Assembly: GCA_027493545.1 (NCBI GenBank)
Contig: JAOSKR010000004.1
Location: 248,001-312,000 of the forward strand
DNA from: Roseovarius sp.
GTDB lineage: Bacteria; Pseudomonadota; Alphaproteobacteria; Rhodobacterales; Rhodobacteraceae
Reading direction: 5' to 3'
DNA length: 64,000 nucleotides
The notes below the pieces were generated by a model. That model saw only the letters and a list, made by a program, of their open reading frames with translations, had not been told where the DNA came from and searched no databases. Position numbers and translations under genes: made by a program. Position 1 is the first letter of the stretch; each line of letters begins with the position of its first letter. Of the stretch, positions 10,991 through 21,826 are shown one piece after another.

Positions 10991-12127
10991 TCAACCCGCC
11001 GCGCCGGCCGCATCCCTGAGGCGCGGGCGCTCGCGCTGCAGCCACAGGAGCATCAGCACCAGCGGCCCGATATTGATCTCGCCCGAGCCAAGGAGCGACA
11101 TCACCCGCCCGAAATCGAGCACATGGGTGCGGATGTCCTCGTGCTCGGAGGCCAGCCCGCCCTGGCCCTGCCCGGTCTCGGCCAGATCCGCAAGCCCGAG
11201 GTAACAATGAAAGACCTCGGTCGAACAGCCGGGCGAGCAATAATGGCTCGAGATGTGCTCGAATGCGTGCAAGTGCAACCCCGCCTCCTCTTCGGCCTCG
11301 CGGCGCGCGGTCTCTTCGGGGCTTTCGCCGGCATCGACGCGGCCGGCGACGGGTTCGAGCACGAAGGGATAGGGATCGCCCCGCCCGTAAGGCCCCATGC
11401 GGAACTGCTCGACCAGCAGCACCCGGTCGCGCACGGGGTCGTAGGGCAGCACCAGCGCGGCATCGGTGGCGACAAAGACCTCGCGGCGCAGCACCGGACT
11501 CATGGCGCCGTCAAAGCCGGGATGGCTGAGTTCGCACACCCGGGTGAGAAAAAAACCGTCATGCGAGGCGCGACAGCTGTCCGGCACCACCCGGTCGCGG
11601 CCGATGTCGCTGCGCAGCCGCGCCGGCGCGGGATTCGCGACCGCCGCCACGCGCGCCGCCGCACGTGACAGGATCATCGGCAGCCGCACGGCGACGGACT
11701 GCGGATCGACGGTGCCGAAACGCTCCATGATCTCGGCAGCGGCGGCACAGGCGATGGCGCCCCAGCGCGTCGTCCAGGCATCCAGCCGCCGGGTATCGGC
11801 GGACGCCGCAGCCGGCCCTTCGGCCATGAAGACCAGTGCCGCAGCCCGTCCGGCCTCGGTCTCGACATGGCGCGGCACCGGCGCGAGCCCCAGCACGGCG
11901 GCGAAAAAAAGGCCACCCGTTCGAATGCATCCGCGTCGACCGGGACCAACAGCCGTGCTTCTGCCCGCGCGCCCCGCACAGGCACGAGATGCGGGAAACA
12001 GCCCTCCCCCTGCCGCTATGGCAACGTCGGACACAAACGCACGGGCACAACCATCGGCCGCGCGCCCCAGAACCGCCCGGATCAGAGGCGACCAGGCCAG
12101 GGGGCCGGTCAGAGCCAGCGCATCCAT
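10991..12127 (-). CDS. trgB: TrgB-like NUDIX hydrolase (tellurite-resistance locus), internal compensated frameshift pair
   Basis: 378 aa. The C-terminal NUDIX domain is clear: GRVDAGESPEETARREAEEEAG matches GX5EX7REUXEEXGU and is typical of ADP-ribose pyrophosphatases. The N-terminal half should be a gamma-glutamylcyclotransferase-like domain, but residues about 53-77 are scrambled. An extra T near 11990 (TTT for TT) and a T8 run read as T7 near 11905 shift the frame out and back. The intervening frame reads VPVRGARAEARLLVPVDADAF, which fits the domain. The ATG at 12127 lies four bases after the trgA stop. TrgB is known from the R. sphaeroides tellurite locus; the biochemical basis of that phenotype is not evident from sequence. 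Confidence 0.82.
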   Translation of the reverse strand: MDALALTGPLAWSPLIRAVLGRAADGCARAFVSDVAIAAGGGLFPASRACAGRAGRSTAVGPGRRGCIRTGGLFFAAVLGLAPVPRHVETEAGRAAALVFMAEGPAAASADTRRLDAWTTRWGAIACAAAAEIMERFGTVDPQSVAVRLPMILSRAAARVAAVANPAPARLRSDIGRDRVVPDSCRASHDGFFLTRVCELSHPGFDGAMSPVLRREVFVATDAALVLPYDPVRDRVLLVEQFRMGPYGRGDPYPFVLEPVAGRVDAGESPEETARREAEEEAGLHLHAFEHISSHYCSPGCSTEVFHCYLGLADLAETGQGQGGLASEHEDIRTHVLDFGRVMSLLGSGEINIGPLVLMLLWLQRERPRLRDAAGAAG

Positions 12128-12131
12128 CGAC

Positions 12132-12572
12132 TCAGGCCGCGCGCCGGGCAACCGCCTCGGCTATCAACCCCAGTACTGCCGCGCCTGCCAGCAAGAGCCC
12201 GATCAGCGGCCAGTAATAGACGTTTTGTGCGTATCCGATCGCGATATCGAAAACGCCGGTGATCGCCTGGACCGGACCCTTGTAGCGCAGATCGAGCGCG
12301 CGTTCGATCATTTCGTAGGAGGAAAGCAACAGGAACGCCCAGAAAAGCAGTGCGAAAAGCCCTGTCAGCCCGGCGCTGATGCCCTGCATGTAGCCCCGCC
12401 CCAGTCGGGTGCCGATCACCCACCAGCCGATCAGCAGCGCCAGCAAGGCGGTGAAGGAGCTGAAATAGCCGAAATTCTCGTCCACCGGCCAGATTTCCTT
12501 GACGATGATGGTGGCGTACCATGCCAGCCCCGCCAGCCCGAGGGCCGAGACGAGCTTTGCGGCGGTGGGCAT
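12132..12572 (-). CDS. trgA: TrgA family membrane protein (tellurite-resistance locus)
   Basis: 146 aa integral membrane protein with about four hydrophobic segments (LVSALGLAGLAWYATI, TALLALLIGWWVIG, LTGLFALLFWAFLLL, LIGLLLAGAAVLGLIA). The start MPTAAKLV matches the usual TrgA N-terminus; an ATG at 12590 six codons upstream is possible. It lies between photolyase and trgB and is probably co-transcribed with trgB and cysK. In R. sphaeroides trgAB raises tellurite resistance; the molecular role of TrgA is not established. Confidence 0.8.
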   Translation of the reverse strand: MPTAAKLVSALGLAGLAWYATIIVKEIWPVDENFGYFSSFTALLALLIGWWVIGTRLGRGYMQGISAGLTGLFALLFWAFLLLSSYEMIERALDLRYKGPVQAITGVFDIAIGYAQNVYYWPLIGLLLAGAAVLGLIAEAVARRAA

Positions 12573-12710
12573 GCGTTCGGTGCTGCGCATTGGCGGTGTC
12601 CGGGCCTCGCGGTGGCGATCTGGGTTACCCCACAGTGTCCGCCACGAGGCGCCCCGGCACAAGAGGTCAGATGAAATTTCACTCCCGGTCGGCGCCGCGG
12701 CTTCCGGCGC

Positions 12711-14137
12711 TCATGACGACCGTGCGTGATAGGCTTCCAGCGCCCGCGCCCGCCCCTCGGCCAGCCCCACCACCGGCGTGTCGGGATAGGGCGCGTCTGG
12801 GCGCACCCCCCACGAGCGCGGCACCGCCGAGAAATAGCCCAACGCGGTTGGCGGCGGGTCCGCCTGTCCTTCGGCGATCCAGCGGCGGCGATAGATGCCC
12901 CGGGGATCGAATTTTTCAGCCTGCGTTTCGGGGTTGAAGACGCGAAAATAAGGCGCGGCGTCGGGGCCGGAGCCGGCCACCCACTGCCAGCCCATCGCGT
13001 TCGAGGCCGGGTCCCAGTCGGTCAGGCATTGGGCGAACCAATCGAGGCCCACCTTCCAGTGCACCAGCATGTGCTTGGTCAGGTACGAGGCGGCGATCAT
13101 GCGGGCACGGTTATGCATGTCGCCGGTCACATACATCTGCCGCATCGCCGCATCGACCAGGGGCACACCAGTGCGGCCCTGTTTCCACCGCCGCACCCGC
13201 GCGCTGTCGGGGTCGGTGGCCCGAGGGAAAGCCGTCCCAGCCCTCGCGCCAGTTGCGGCTGGCGATCCGGGGGCAATGGTACATGAGGTGCCAGGCGAAA
13301 TCGCGCCACACCAGCTCCTTGAGCCACTGCTCAGCCCCATGCGCACCCTCCGCCATCGCCCGCAGCCCCGCATGCCAGCACTGGCGCACGGAAATCTCGC
13401 CAAGGCTGAGGTTCTGCGACAGGCCCGAACAGCCGTCCTCGGCCGGCAGGTTGCGCGCCTCGCCATAGTCGCCGATGGCATGGGCGATGAAATGCTCCAG
13501 CCGTGCCTGTGCCGCCCCTTCGCCGACCCGCTGGTGCGGCAGGCAGACCGCCGCGCCGCGCCCCATCGCCGCCGCCAGCCGCCAGTCCCCGAGCCGCTCG
13601 CTTTCGGGCCAGAGGCCGGGGGCCGGAATGCGGTCCGGCGCGGGCCTGGACGCGGGCACCTCGCGCCCGCGTACCGCGCGCCAGAAGGGCGAAAAAGACG
13701 CGGTAATGGCCACCCGCGCCGGTCTCGACGGTCCACGGCTCGAAGAGCACGTGGCCTGGGTGGCTTTCGGCTTTGATGCCGCGCGCTCTGAGCCCGGCCT
13801 TGACGGCCAAGTCGCGGGCGATGGCGCCGGGGTCATAGCCCCGTGTCCAGTGCACCGCGCTCGCGCCGGTCTCTGCGGCGAGCGCGGCCAGCGCCTCTTC
13901 GGCCGGACCCGAGCGCAGGATCAGCCGGCTGCCCCGCGCCTCGAGCCGCCGCGCCAGCTCGGCCAGTCCCAGCCCCAGCCGCCATTTCGGCGCGGCTCCC
14001 AGCGCGTCGACCTGCGCGTCGCGGATGAAGACCGCGATCACCGGCCCGCCCTGCGCCATCGCGGCGCAAAGCGCGGGATGGTCGCCCAGCCTCAGATCAC
14101 GCCTCAGCCATACCAGTGCCGGCGGTGTGTCGCTCAT
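12711..14137 (-). CDS. phr: Deoxyribodipyrimidine photolyase (two frameshifts)
   Basis: Light-dependent repair of cyclobutane pyrimidine dimers using FAD. About 474 aa after correction. The N-terminal antenna domain begins LVWLRRDLRLGDHPAL. The C-terminal FAD domain has TGVPLVDAAMRQMYVTGDMH, NRARMIAASYLTKHML and WQWVAGSGPDAAPYFRVFNP. Two inserted bases break it: a T5 run for T4 near 13692 (restores VFSPFWRAV) and TTT for TT near 13225 (restores FPRATDPDSARV). The ATG at 14137 follows the aminotransferase stop by 46 bases. Placement beside trgAB-cysK matches R. sphaeroides. Confidence 0.9.
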
Positions 14138-14183
14138 CCTCCAGCCCTCCGTTTCGCAATTACGCAACGGGCTGCACGGCGGA

Positions 14184-15403
14184 TCACAATACCGCGTCGA
14201 GTGCGTCCAGCAGGCGGTCGATCTCGTCTTTCGTGGTGTAATGCACGAAACTGAGCCGCAGCACGCCCTTTTCGGGGTCGATCCCCATCGCCTTGAGCGG
14301 CCGCACCCCATAGAAATCGCCGCCCCCGCCATGATGCCATGCTCGGCCAGCCTTGCCGCCGCCTCGGCCCCCGGCCCCGGCAGTTCGATTGCCACGGTGG
14401 GCGCCCGCGCGCCCGCGTCACGCGGACCGATCAGGCGCACCGCGTTGCGGGCGCCCAGAAAATCCAGCACCGGCTGCAAAAGCCGCGTCTCATGGGCGCG
14501 AAAGAGGTCGTGCACACCGCCCGCGCGGGCGCTCGGGCCCCCGGTGATGCCGTGGTGCCCGGCCAGCGCATCGACATAATCGGCGATCCCGGCACAGGCC
14601 GCCACCTGCGCGTGATCGGGCCCCGCCGGCGTGAAACGCTTGTAAAGCGTGTCGGCGTTGAACCAGTGGCCCTGGTTGGGCAGCAACTGCCCCAGTTCGC
14701 GCCGGATGGTCATGATGCCCTGATGCGGCCCGTAGGTCTTGTAGGCGGAAAAGAGATAGATGTCGGGGCCCATCTGGCCGGGATTGGGAAACCCGTGCGG
14801 GGCATAGGAGACCCCGTCGACGCAGACAAAGGCGCCGGCGGCGTGGGCAACGGCGGTGATCTCGACCACCGGGTTGATGGCGCCGACGATGTTCGAGCAG
14901 TGCGGGAAACACACCAGGCGCACGCGCTCGTCGAGCAGGTTTTCCAGATCGTCGAGCCGCAGCAGCCCGGTGTCGCGGTCGATGCGCCATTCTCGGATCT
15001 CGATGCCGCTGTCGGCCAGCCGCCGCCACGGCCCGGAATTGGCCTCGTGGTCCTGATCGGTGACGACGATCGCCTCGCCGGGCTTCAGCCACTCGCGGAA
15101 GGCCTGGGCCAGCACATAGGTGTTCTGCGTCGTCGAGGGGCCAAAGCTCAGCTCGTCCGTCGCCACCCCCAGCATCAAAGCCAGCCGCGTGCGCGCCTCG
15201 TCCATCTCCTCGCCCGCCAGCCGGCTGGCCGCGAAGGCCCCGTAGGGCTGCACCTTGCGCTGGCGGTAATAGCGTTCGAGCCGCGCGATCACCGGGCCGC
15301 AGGCATAAGACCCGCCGGCGTTCTCGAAAAACGCCTGGCCCGCAAGCGAGGGCTCAGTGAAGGCGGGGAACTGCCCCCGCACGAATTCGGTATCCAGCAC
15401 CAC
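14184..15403 (-). CDS. Class V aminotransferase / cysteine desulfurase-like protein (one frameshift)
   Basis: About 406 aa PLP enzyme of the NifS/Csd superfamily. Motifs: FENAGGSYACGPV near the N-terminus, DQDHEANSGPW, and FPHCSNIVGAINPV. The PLP lysine is in LFSAYKTYGPHQG. A missing G near 14323 (G4 for G5) scrambles the end; the corrected C-terminus reads GGGDFYGVRPLKAMGIDPEKG and ends DALDAVL at 14184. The GTG at 15403 has a GGGGAAGGGAAGG purine tract in front; an ATG at 15436 is an alternative without a ribosome site. Substrate unknown. It heads the minus-strand run through photolyase and trgAB. Confidence 0.8.
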
Positions 15404-15534
15404 GGCCTTCCCTTCCCCATCTCCCTGTTGCGGCATCACAGAACAGCAAAGCCCCGCGGGCCGCAATACCCCAGAGGCGCCGCGCGCGCCGCCATCCCGG
15501 CCGACCCTTGCGCAGCGCACCGCGTCTTTGCCCA

Positions 15535-15562
15535 TTGCAAACGCCTCCGGCGTCCCTATATT
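15535..15562 (+). promoter_or_regulatory. Sigma-70-type promoter of ssrA
   Basis: TTGCAA at 15535-15540 and TATATT at 15557-15562 are separated by 16 bases, placing the start near 15569, just before the acceptor piece of the tmRNA gene. Confidence 0.6.
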
Positions 15563-15571
15563 CGGGGTGCT

Positions 15572-15905
15572 CCGTAGGGGGCTATGGACATAAACGCGCT
15601 CGTAATAAGCGGATCGGACCCGGGGGCGGTACCCGGCGGCTCCACCAGACACCCGGTCGTTGGCGGGACAGGGGGCCGAAACAGGATCGACGAACGTCTA
15701 AAGGGGTTTGCTTTGTCCCGGTGAGGTACCACCGTTATCGGTCCGTAAAGCATAATTGCCAACGACAATCATGCTCCGGTCGCCGTTGCCGCGTAAGCGG
15801 TAACAGGACCGAAAACTGAAGCCCTTGCCTCTAGCCGGGCAAGGCGGGGTTCGCAGGCACCTGGCAACAGAAGCCTGCACTTTCCCTCCTGTCATCGGCG
15901 ATCCA
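15572..15905 (+). ncRNA. ssrA: Two-piece (permuted) tmRNA gene, tag ANDNHAPVAVAA
   Basis: The gene is circularly permuted as in other alphaproteobacteria. The acceptor piece comes first and ends CGGCTCC-A-CCA at 15637-15647. The coding piece starts GGGGCCG at 15672, and these two heptamers form the 7-bp acceptor stem. A T arm (GACCCGGGGGCGGTACCCG) lies just before the acceptor strand. The tag frame GCC AAC GAC AAT CAT GCT CCG GTC GCC GTT GCC GCG TAA (15759-15797) encodes ANDNHAPVAVAA. The AND start and -VAA end are diagnostic. tmRNA rescues stalled ribosomes and tags products for ClpXP. Outer ends are approximate. Confidence 0.92.
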
Positions 15906-15920
15906 CGAGGCCGGCACATG

Positions 15921-15947
15921 CCGCCCCGGCGGGATCTTGTTTTTTAA
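15921..15947 (+). terminator. Probable rho-independent terminator of ssrA
   Basis: A short GC hairpin (CCGC, loop of four, GCGG at 15921-15932) is followed within a few bases by GATCTTGTTTTTT. It sits between the tmRNA and sspB. Confidence 0.5.
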
Positions 15948-16027
15948 TTGACCTTGCACCGGCCGCAGTCTTTGTTAGGGGTGAAGCCAGTACGCCGGGC
16001 ACCCTGGCACCGGCACCGGGGGAGGAC

Positions 16028-16504
16028 ATGGATCGAGAGATCGACTACGGGAAACTGATGCACAACGCGATGCGCGGCCTCATCTCCGAGGTGCTGGCGC
16101 AGGTGCGTGACCACGGCCTGCCCGGAACGCATCATTTCTTCATCACCTTCGATACCACCCATCCCGACTCCCGCCTCGCCGACTGGCTGAAGGACCGCTA
16201 CCCGACCGAGATGACCGTGGTCATGCAGCACTGGTTCGACGATCTCGACGTCGGGCCAGAGGGCTTCGGCATCACCCTCAATTTCGGCGATGCGCCCGAA
16301 CGGCTCTTCATCCCCTTCGACGCGATCAAGACCTTCGTCGACCCCTCGGTCGAATTCGGCCTGCGCTTCGAGAGCCACGACGAGGACGAGGACGACGAGG
16401 ACACCGCCGGGGTCGAGCCGGCCGGCATCGCCGAGGATGTCGAGGAGGAGCCCGAAGAACCACGGGACGCCGAGATCGTCAGCCTCGACAGCTTTCGCAA
16501 ATAG
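16028..16504 (+). CDS. sspB: SspB, ClpXP adaptor for ssrA-tagged proteins
   Basis: 158 aa, intact. Begins [19 protein letters not shown] and has the SspB core ([36 protein letters not shown]-like strand [10 protein letters not shown]). An acidic linker (EDEDDEDT) leads to a short C-terminal tail ending SLDSFRK, which would be the ClpX-docking segment. ATG 16028 has GGGGGAGGA upstream. It binds ssrA tags and hands substrates to ClpXP. It lies directly after ssrA, the RNA that writes those tags. Confidence 0.9.
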   Translation: MDREIDYGKLMHNAMRGLISEVLAQVRDHGLPGTHHFFITFDTTHPDSRLADWLKDRYPTEMTVVMQHWFDDLDVGPEGFGITLNFGDAPERLFIPFDAIKTFVDPSVEFGLRFESHDEDEDDEDTAGVEPAGIAEDVEEEPEEPRDAEIVSLDSFRK

Positions 16505-16628
16505 GCCGCGCACGCCCCATGCCGCACCCCTGCCCGGCCATCACCCGGGCCTGGCGCCCGGCGTTCGCATTGAACTTTCCCGACGAGCGGCTATGACGGG
16601 GGCCGAACCGATGTCAGGAGAGCCGCAG

Positions 16629-18017
<1,389 letters not shown>

Positions 18018-18021
<4 letters not shown>

Positions 18022-18197
18022 GCGGGCCTCCGGTCAACCTCAACCGCGTTCGCAAGGAAAAGGCGCGGGCCGAAAAGCGCGCCCGCGCCGACGAGAACGC
18101 GGTGAAGCACGGCCGCAGCAAGGCGCAGAAGGCGCGCGAGGCGGCCGATGCGGCCCGCGCGGGCGCCCATCTCGACGGATCGAAACGCGAGCCATGA
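18018..18197 (+). CDS. DUF4169 family small basic protein
   Basis: 59 aa, begins [20 protein letters not shown] and is rich in Lys, Arg and Ala. It matches the small DUF4169 proteins found after fumC in Rhodobacteraceae. Overlaps the fumC stop (ATGA) and the next gene start (ATGA), so the three are translationally coupled. Function unknown. The charge pattern suggests a helical nucleic-acid- or ribosome-associated peptide, which is speculation. Confidence 0.75.
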
Positions 18198-18418
18198 GCG
18201 CGCGGCCGGCCAAGCATTCGCTCACCCTGCACGGCCACCGCACCTCGGTCTCGCTCGAGCCCGAATTCTGGGAGGCGTTCCGCGCCATCGCCGCCGCCCG
18301 CGGCCAGCCCCTGAATGCGCTCGCCGGAGAGATCGACGCCGCCCGCGGCGTCGATCTCGGCCTCGCCTCGGCGATCCGCGTCTTCGTTCTCAATCATTAT
18401 CGCGCCCGCGCGCGCTGA
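18194..18418 (+). CDS. Ribbon-helix-helix domain protein
   Basis: 74 aa. Strand [23 protein letters not shown] followed by two helices ([18 protein letters not shown] and [16 protein letters not shown]) fits the ribbon-helix-helix family often found here. Probably a DNA-binding regulator. Overlaps the DUF4169 gene by four bases. Confidence 0.75.
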   Translation: MSARPAKHSLTLHGHRTSVSLEPEFWEAFRAIAAARGQPLNALAGEIDAARGVDLGLASAIRVFVLNHYRARAR

Positions 18419-18460
18419 CCCCGGCGAAGCGCCGGCGGCGCCGTCAGGCCGCCTCCGGCG

Positions 18461-18570
18461 GGAGTATTTGGGGAAAGATGAAAGCCCCGGGCACGCTCTT
18501 TCATTCATCTTTCGGGAAAATACTCCGGGGAGTCGCGGCCCCTCCGGGCCGCGACGGGGGCAGCGCCCCC
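18461..18570. repeat. Dispersed intergenic hairpin repeat, copy A (most complete)
   Basis: Contains an inverted pair of GGAGTATTT...GAAAGATGAA arms (18461-18483 and, inverted, 18497-18525). A perfect 10-bp stem GTCGCGGCCC/GGGCCGCGAC follows (18532-18555), then GGGGGC-AGC-GCCCCC (18556-18570). Related copies occur at 24371, 56288 and 59292. This copy lies between convergent genes (RHH protein and hflX) and could act as a bidirectional terminator. Confidence 0.75.
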
Positions 18571-18576
18571 AGGCCC

Positions 18577-19881
18577 TCAGAGCCGCTCGAACTGCGCTTG
18601 CTGGCGCGCGCTCCAGCGCACGCTCAGGCGATAGCCGTCATCGTCCTGCTCCTCGGCCTCGACAAGGCCACGATCATAAAGCCACGCGCGGCGGCGGCCA
18701 TCGTCGAAACCGAGACTAAGGCGGCTGACATGGGTGGCAGCGGCGACGCCATCGCGGATCATGGCGGCCAGTGCCTCCATCCCCTCGCCGGTCACCGCCG
18801 ACAGCAGGCAGATCGAATGGTCGCCACTGCGCGCGGCGCGGTTCTCCACCACCTGCCGCATCTCGCCATCCAGCCGGTCGATCTTGTTCCACACCTCGAT
18901 CCGCGGCACCGCGCGCGCCACCCCGAGGCTTTCGAGGATCGCTTCCACATCGGCCGCCTGCACATCGCTCTCGGGGTGCGAGATGTCGCGCACATGGACG
19001 ATGAGATCGGCCGCCGTCACCTCCTCGAGCGTGGCGCGGAAGGCGGCGACCAGTTCGGTCGGCAGATCGGTGATGAACCCGACCGTGTCGGACACGATCA
19101 CCTCGGTGCCCTGCTGGCCCGGCAGCTCGATCCGGCGCATGGTCGGGTCGAGCGTGGCGAAGAGCATGTCCCTGGCCACCACTTCGGCCCCGGTCAGCCG
19201 GTTGAAGAGCGTCGATTTGCCGGCATTGGTATAGCCCACAAGTGCGACGATCGGGAACGGCGTCCGGGCGCGCGCGGCGCGGTGCAGGGCGCGGGTTCTG
19301 ACCACCTTGTCGAGCTGGCGGCGCAGGCGCACCAGCTGGTCGTCGATGGCGCGGCGGTCGGCCTCGATCTGGGTCTCGCCGGGTCCGCCAACGAACCCAA
19401 ACCCGCCGCGCTGGCGCTCCAGATGCGTCCACGCCCGCACCAGCCGCGTGCGCTGATAGGAAAGCGCCGCCATCTCGACCTGCAGCACGCCCTCGCGGGT
19501 GGCCGCGCGGTCGCTGAAAATCTCGAGGATGAGGCCGGTGCGGTCGAGCACCTTGAGCCCCAGCGCCGTCTCGAGGTTGCGCTGCTGAACCGGGCTCACG
19601 GGCCCGTCGACCAGCAGCAGCTCGATTTCCTCGCGCTCGATGCGGGCGCGCAGTTCTTCAAGCTTGCCCTTGCCGAAGAGCGTGCCGGGGTGCGGTCGGG
19701 CGAGGCGCACCATCTCGGTGCCCGCGACCTCCAGCCCCGGCAGCGCACGTGCCAGCGCCACCGCCTCGTCGAGGGCCAGTTCGGGCGTGCGCGCCGGCAC
19801 GCCATCGGGTCCGGCGCGGCCCCGTGCGATGTCGGGATGCACCACCAGGGCGCGAGTGTGCGTCGCCGCTTCGGCGCTCAT
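18577..19881 (-). CDS. hflX: GTPase HflX
   Basis: Ribosome-associated GTPase linked to ribosome rescue and heat stress. 434 aa, intact. N-terminal HflX domain with GTLFGKGKLEEL and VDGPVSPVQQRNLE. Linker GGFGFVGGPGETQIEADRR. G motifs: GYTNAGKSTLFN (G1), DTVGFITDLP (G3), NKID (G4). ATG 19881 lies 12 bases after the hfq stop, the usual hfq-hflX pair. Confidence 0.95.
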   Translation of the reverse strand: MSAEAATHTRALVVHPDIARGRAGPDGVPARTPELALDEAVALARALPGLEVAGTEMVRLARPHPGTLFGKGKLEELRARIEREEIELLLVDGPVSPVQQRNLETALGLKVLDRTGLILEIFSDRAATREGVLQVEMAALSYQRTRLVRAWTHLERQRGGFGFVGGPGETQIEADRRAIDDQLVRLRRQLDKVVRTRALHRAARARTPFPIVALVGYTNAGKSTLFNRLTGAEVVARDMLFATLDPTMRRIELPGQQGTEVIVSDTVGFITDLPTELVAAFRATLEEVTAADLIVHVRDISHPESDVQAADVEAILESLGVARAVPRIEVWNKIDRLDGEMRQVVENRAARSGDHSICLLSAVTGEGMEALAAMIRDGVAAATHVSRLSLGFDDGRRRAWLYDRGLVEAEEQDDDGYRLSVRWSARQQAQFERL

Positions 19882-19893
19882 GCGGATCGCGCC

Positions 19894-20136
19894 TCAGGAC
19901 GCGGCATCATCCGCATCGTAAAGCGATACCGGCTGTGAGGGCATGATGGTCGAGACCGCGTGCTTGTAGACCAGCTGGGACTGCCCGTCACGGCGCAAAA
20001 GGATGCAGAAATTGTCGAACCAGGTAATCACGCCCTGCAGTTTGACCCCGTTGACCAGGAAGATCGTGACCGGGATTTTCGTCTTGCGAACCTGGTTGAG
20101 GAATGTGTCCTGCAGGCTCTGTCTGTCTGTCGCCAT
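19894..20136 (-). CDS. hfq: RNA chaperone Hfq
   Basis: 80 aa, intact. Sm1 motif [20 protein letters not shown] and Sm2 motif [14 protein letters not shown], both complete, with a short acidic C-terminus (DADDAAS). Starts MATDRQ at 20136; longer in-frame starts lack homology. Hexameric RNA chaperone pairing small RNAs with mRNAs. Upstream of hflX. Confidence 0.96.
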   Translation of the reverse strand: MATDRQSLQDTFLNQVRKTKIPVTIFLVNGVKLQGVITWFDNFCILLRRDGQSQLVYKHAVSTIMPSQPVSLYDADDAAS

Positions 20137-20292
20137 CGCTGAAATGCCTTTGTTCTTGCGGGGCGCGCCTCGGGCCGGCGCGTTCTTGTCGTCCAAGGGA
20201 GTATGGAGCGGCGCGGGCCGAGTTTCCACCCCCAAAAAATCAACTCGCTGCCGGCATGCGCCGGGCGCGGACGGCACCGGACGGCTTGCGCC

Positions 20293-21813
20293 TCAGCCAC
20301 GCCACAGCGCCGGGTTCATGAGCGCGATGATCGCCAGCGTCTCCAGCCGCCCGAGCACCATCGCCGCACAGAAGAGCAGCTTCGCGGCTGCACCCATCCC
20401 CAGCAGGTCGATCGGCGCGCCCGCCGCCGCCTGGGTCAGCGGCCCGGTCGTCGAAAGCGCCGCGATGGCCAGGACGGTGGCGGCCTCGATGTCCTGCCCA
20501 AGCGTCGCGAAAAGCACCGTCACCACCGCCAGTGACAGCGCGAAGAGCATGAAGAATATCCACGCGATGAAGGCGCCCTCGCGGCGGATGCGCCGCGGCG
20601 ACTGTCCCGCCCGGCCGACCGAGGAGGGGTGCAGGAGCCGCTCCATCTCGCGTCGGCCGCCGAGGTAGAGCGCATAGACCCTGAGCAGCTTGACCCCGCC
20701 GGCGGTGGTGGCCACGCCCCCGCCGACGATCGCCAGCCCCATCAGCACCAGCCCCGGCGCGCCGAGCCCCGACCAGTCCCGCGCGGCGCCCCATGCCGCG
20801 CTTTCGAAACCCGTGGTGGTCAGGAACGACAGCACCGTGAAGACCGTGCCCCAGAGCGCCGCCAGCGCCCGGCCGAGGCGGCGCACCTCATCAACATCGT
20901 AGGCGGCGATCCAGTGGCGCAGAAAGAGGATCAGCGCCACCGCCGCCACCAGTCCGAGACCGAAGCGCAGTTCGGGGTCGTCGCGCAGCCCGGCCTGGGC
21001 GGCGGTGGCGGTGTCCGACGAAAATGTCAGCCGGGACAGGGCAAAGCCCAGAAACAGGAAGATCAGCGCCTCGCCCGCAACCCCGGCGCCGGCGTTCGGC
21101 AGCCCGCCCACCGGCGATATGCCACTTGTCGCCAGCGTCGACATGGCATGGATCAGCGCCACCAGCGGCCGTTCGCCGCAGATCAGCAGCATGACCCAGA
21201 GCGCGCCGGTGAGCCCGGTATAGACCGGCACCAGCTGCGCGCCGTGGCGGGCAATCCGCCGGGCCGATCCGGCACGGCGGAACTGGTCGATCCGCTGCGC
21301 GGCCCGCCCGTCCTCGGTCTGTGCCGACACCTCGAAGCCGCCGAGGTGGAGCGGTGCCAGCACCGCCGCCGCCGACACCCAGATCATCAGCCCGCCGAGC
21401 CACCCGACCAGCCCCCGCCACAAATGCAGGCTGTCGGTCAGCCGTCCGGGATCGGTGAACAGCGTCGCCCCGGTAGTGGTGAGCGACGAGACCATCTCGA
21501 CATAGGCGTTGAGATAGGACGTCGTCTCGAGCCCCTCGTAGAACGGCAGCGCCAGCAGGAGCGGCATCAGGGTATAGGCCATGAAGAGCCCGGCAAGGTC
21601 GCGGACGCCGGCATCCGCGCCGCGGCCGCGACCGCCAAGCGCCAGCCCGGTCACCGTGACCAGGACCAGCCCCAGCACGGCGGAATAGAAAAACACTCGC
21701 GCAACGCTGTGGTCGCCCTGGGCGAAGGCATGCAGCGCCGGTCCCAGCATCGCCAGCGAGAAAAGCCCCGTCAGCGGCAGGATGAGCGGAAGGTTGAGGA
21801 TGCGCGTGCCCAT
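20293..21813 (-). CDS. trkH: Trk-type potassium uptake protein TrkH
   Basis: 506 aa membrane protein with about ten hydrophobic segments, intact. Selectivity-filter-like loops include SSLTTTGATLF, STLATSGISPVGG, SFLTTTGFESAAW and ALSTTGPLT. Each fits one of the four pore repeats of TrkH. It pairs with TrkA 13 bases upstream to form the potassium transporter at the inner membrane. Confidence 0.93.
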   Translation of the reverse strand: MGTRILNLPLILPLTGLFSLAMLGPALHAFAQGDHSVARVFFYSAVLGLVLVTVTGLALGGRGRGADAGVRDLAGLFMAYTLMPLLLALPFYEGLETTSYLNAYVEMVSSLTTTGATLFTDPGRLTDSLHLWRGLVGWLGGLMIWVSAAAVLAPLHLGGFEVSAQTEDGRAAQRIDQFRRAGSARRIARHGAQLVPVYTGLTGALWVMLLICGERPLVALIHAMSTLATSGISPVGGLPNAGAGVAGEALIFLFLGFALSRLTFSSDTATAAQAGLRDDPELRFGLGLVAAVALILFLRHWIAAYDVDEVRRLGRALAALWGTVFTVLSFLTTTGFESAAWGAARDWSGLGAPGLVLMGLAIVGGGVATTAGGVKLLRVYALYLGGRREMERLLHPSSVGRAGQSPRRIRREGAFIAWIFFMLFALSLAVVTVLFATLGQDIEAATVLAIAALSTTGPLTQAAAGAPIDLLGMGAAAKLLFCAAMVLGRLETLAIIALMNPALWRG

Positions 21814-21826
21814 GCCCCCGCTCGCC

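Noticed and set aside
13331..15652. Apparent aminotransferase-photolyase fusion of 773 residues
   Set aside because: A missing G near 14323 removes the aminotransferase stop. Corrected, the two are separate genes 46 bases apart.
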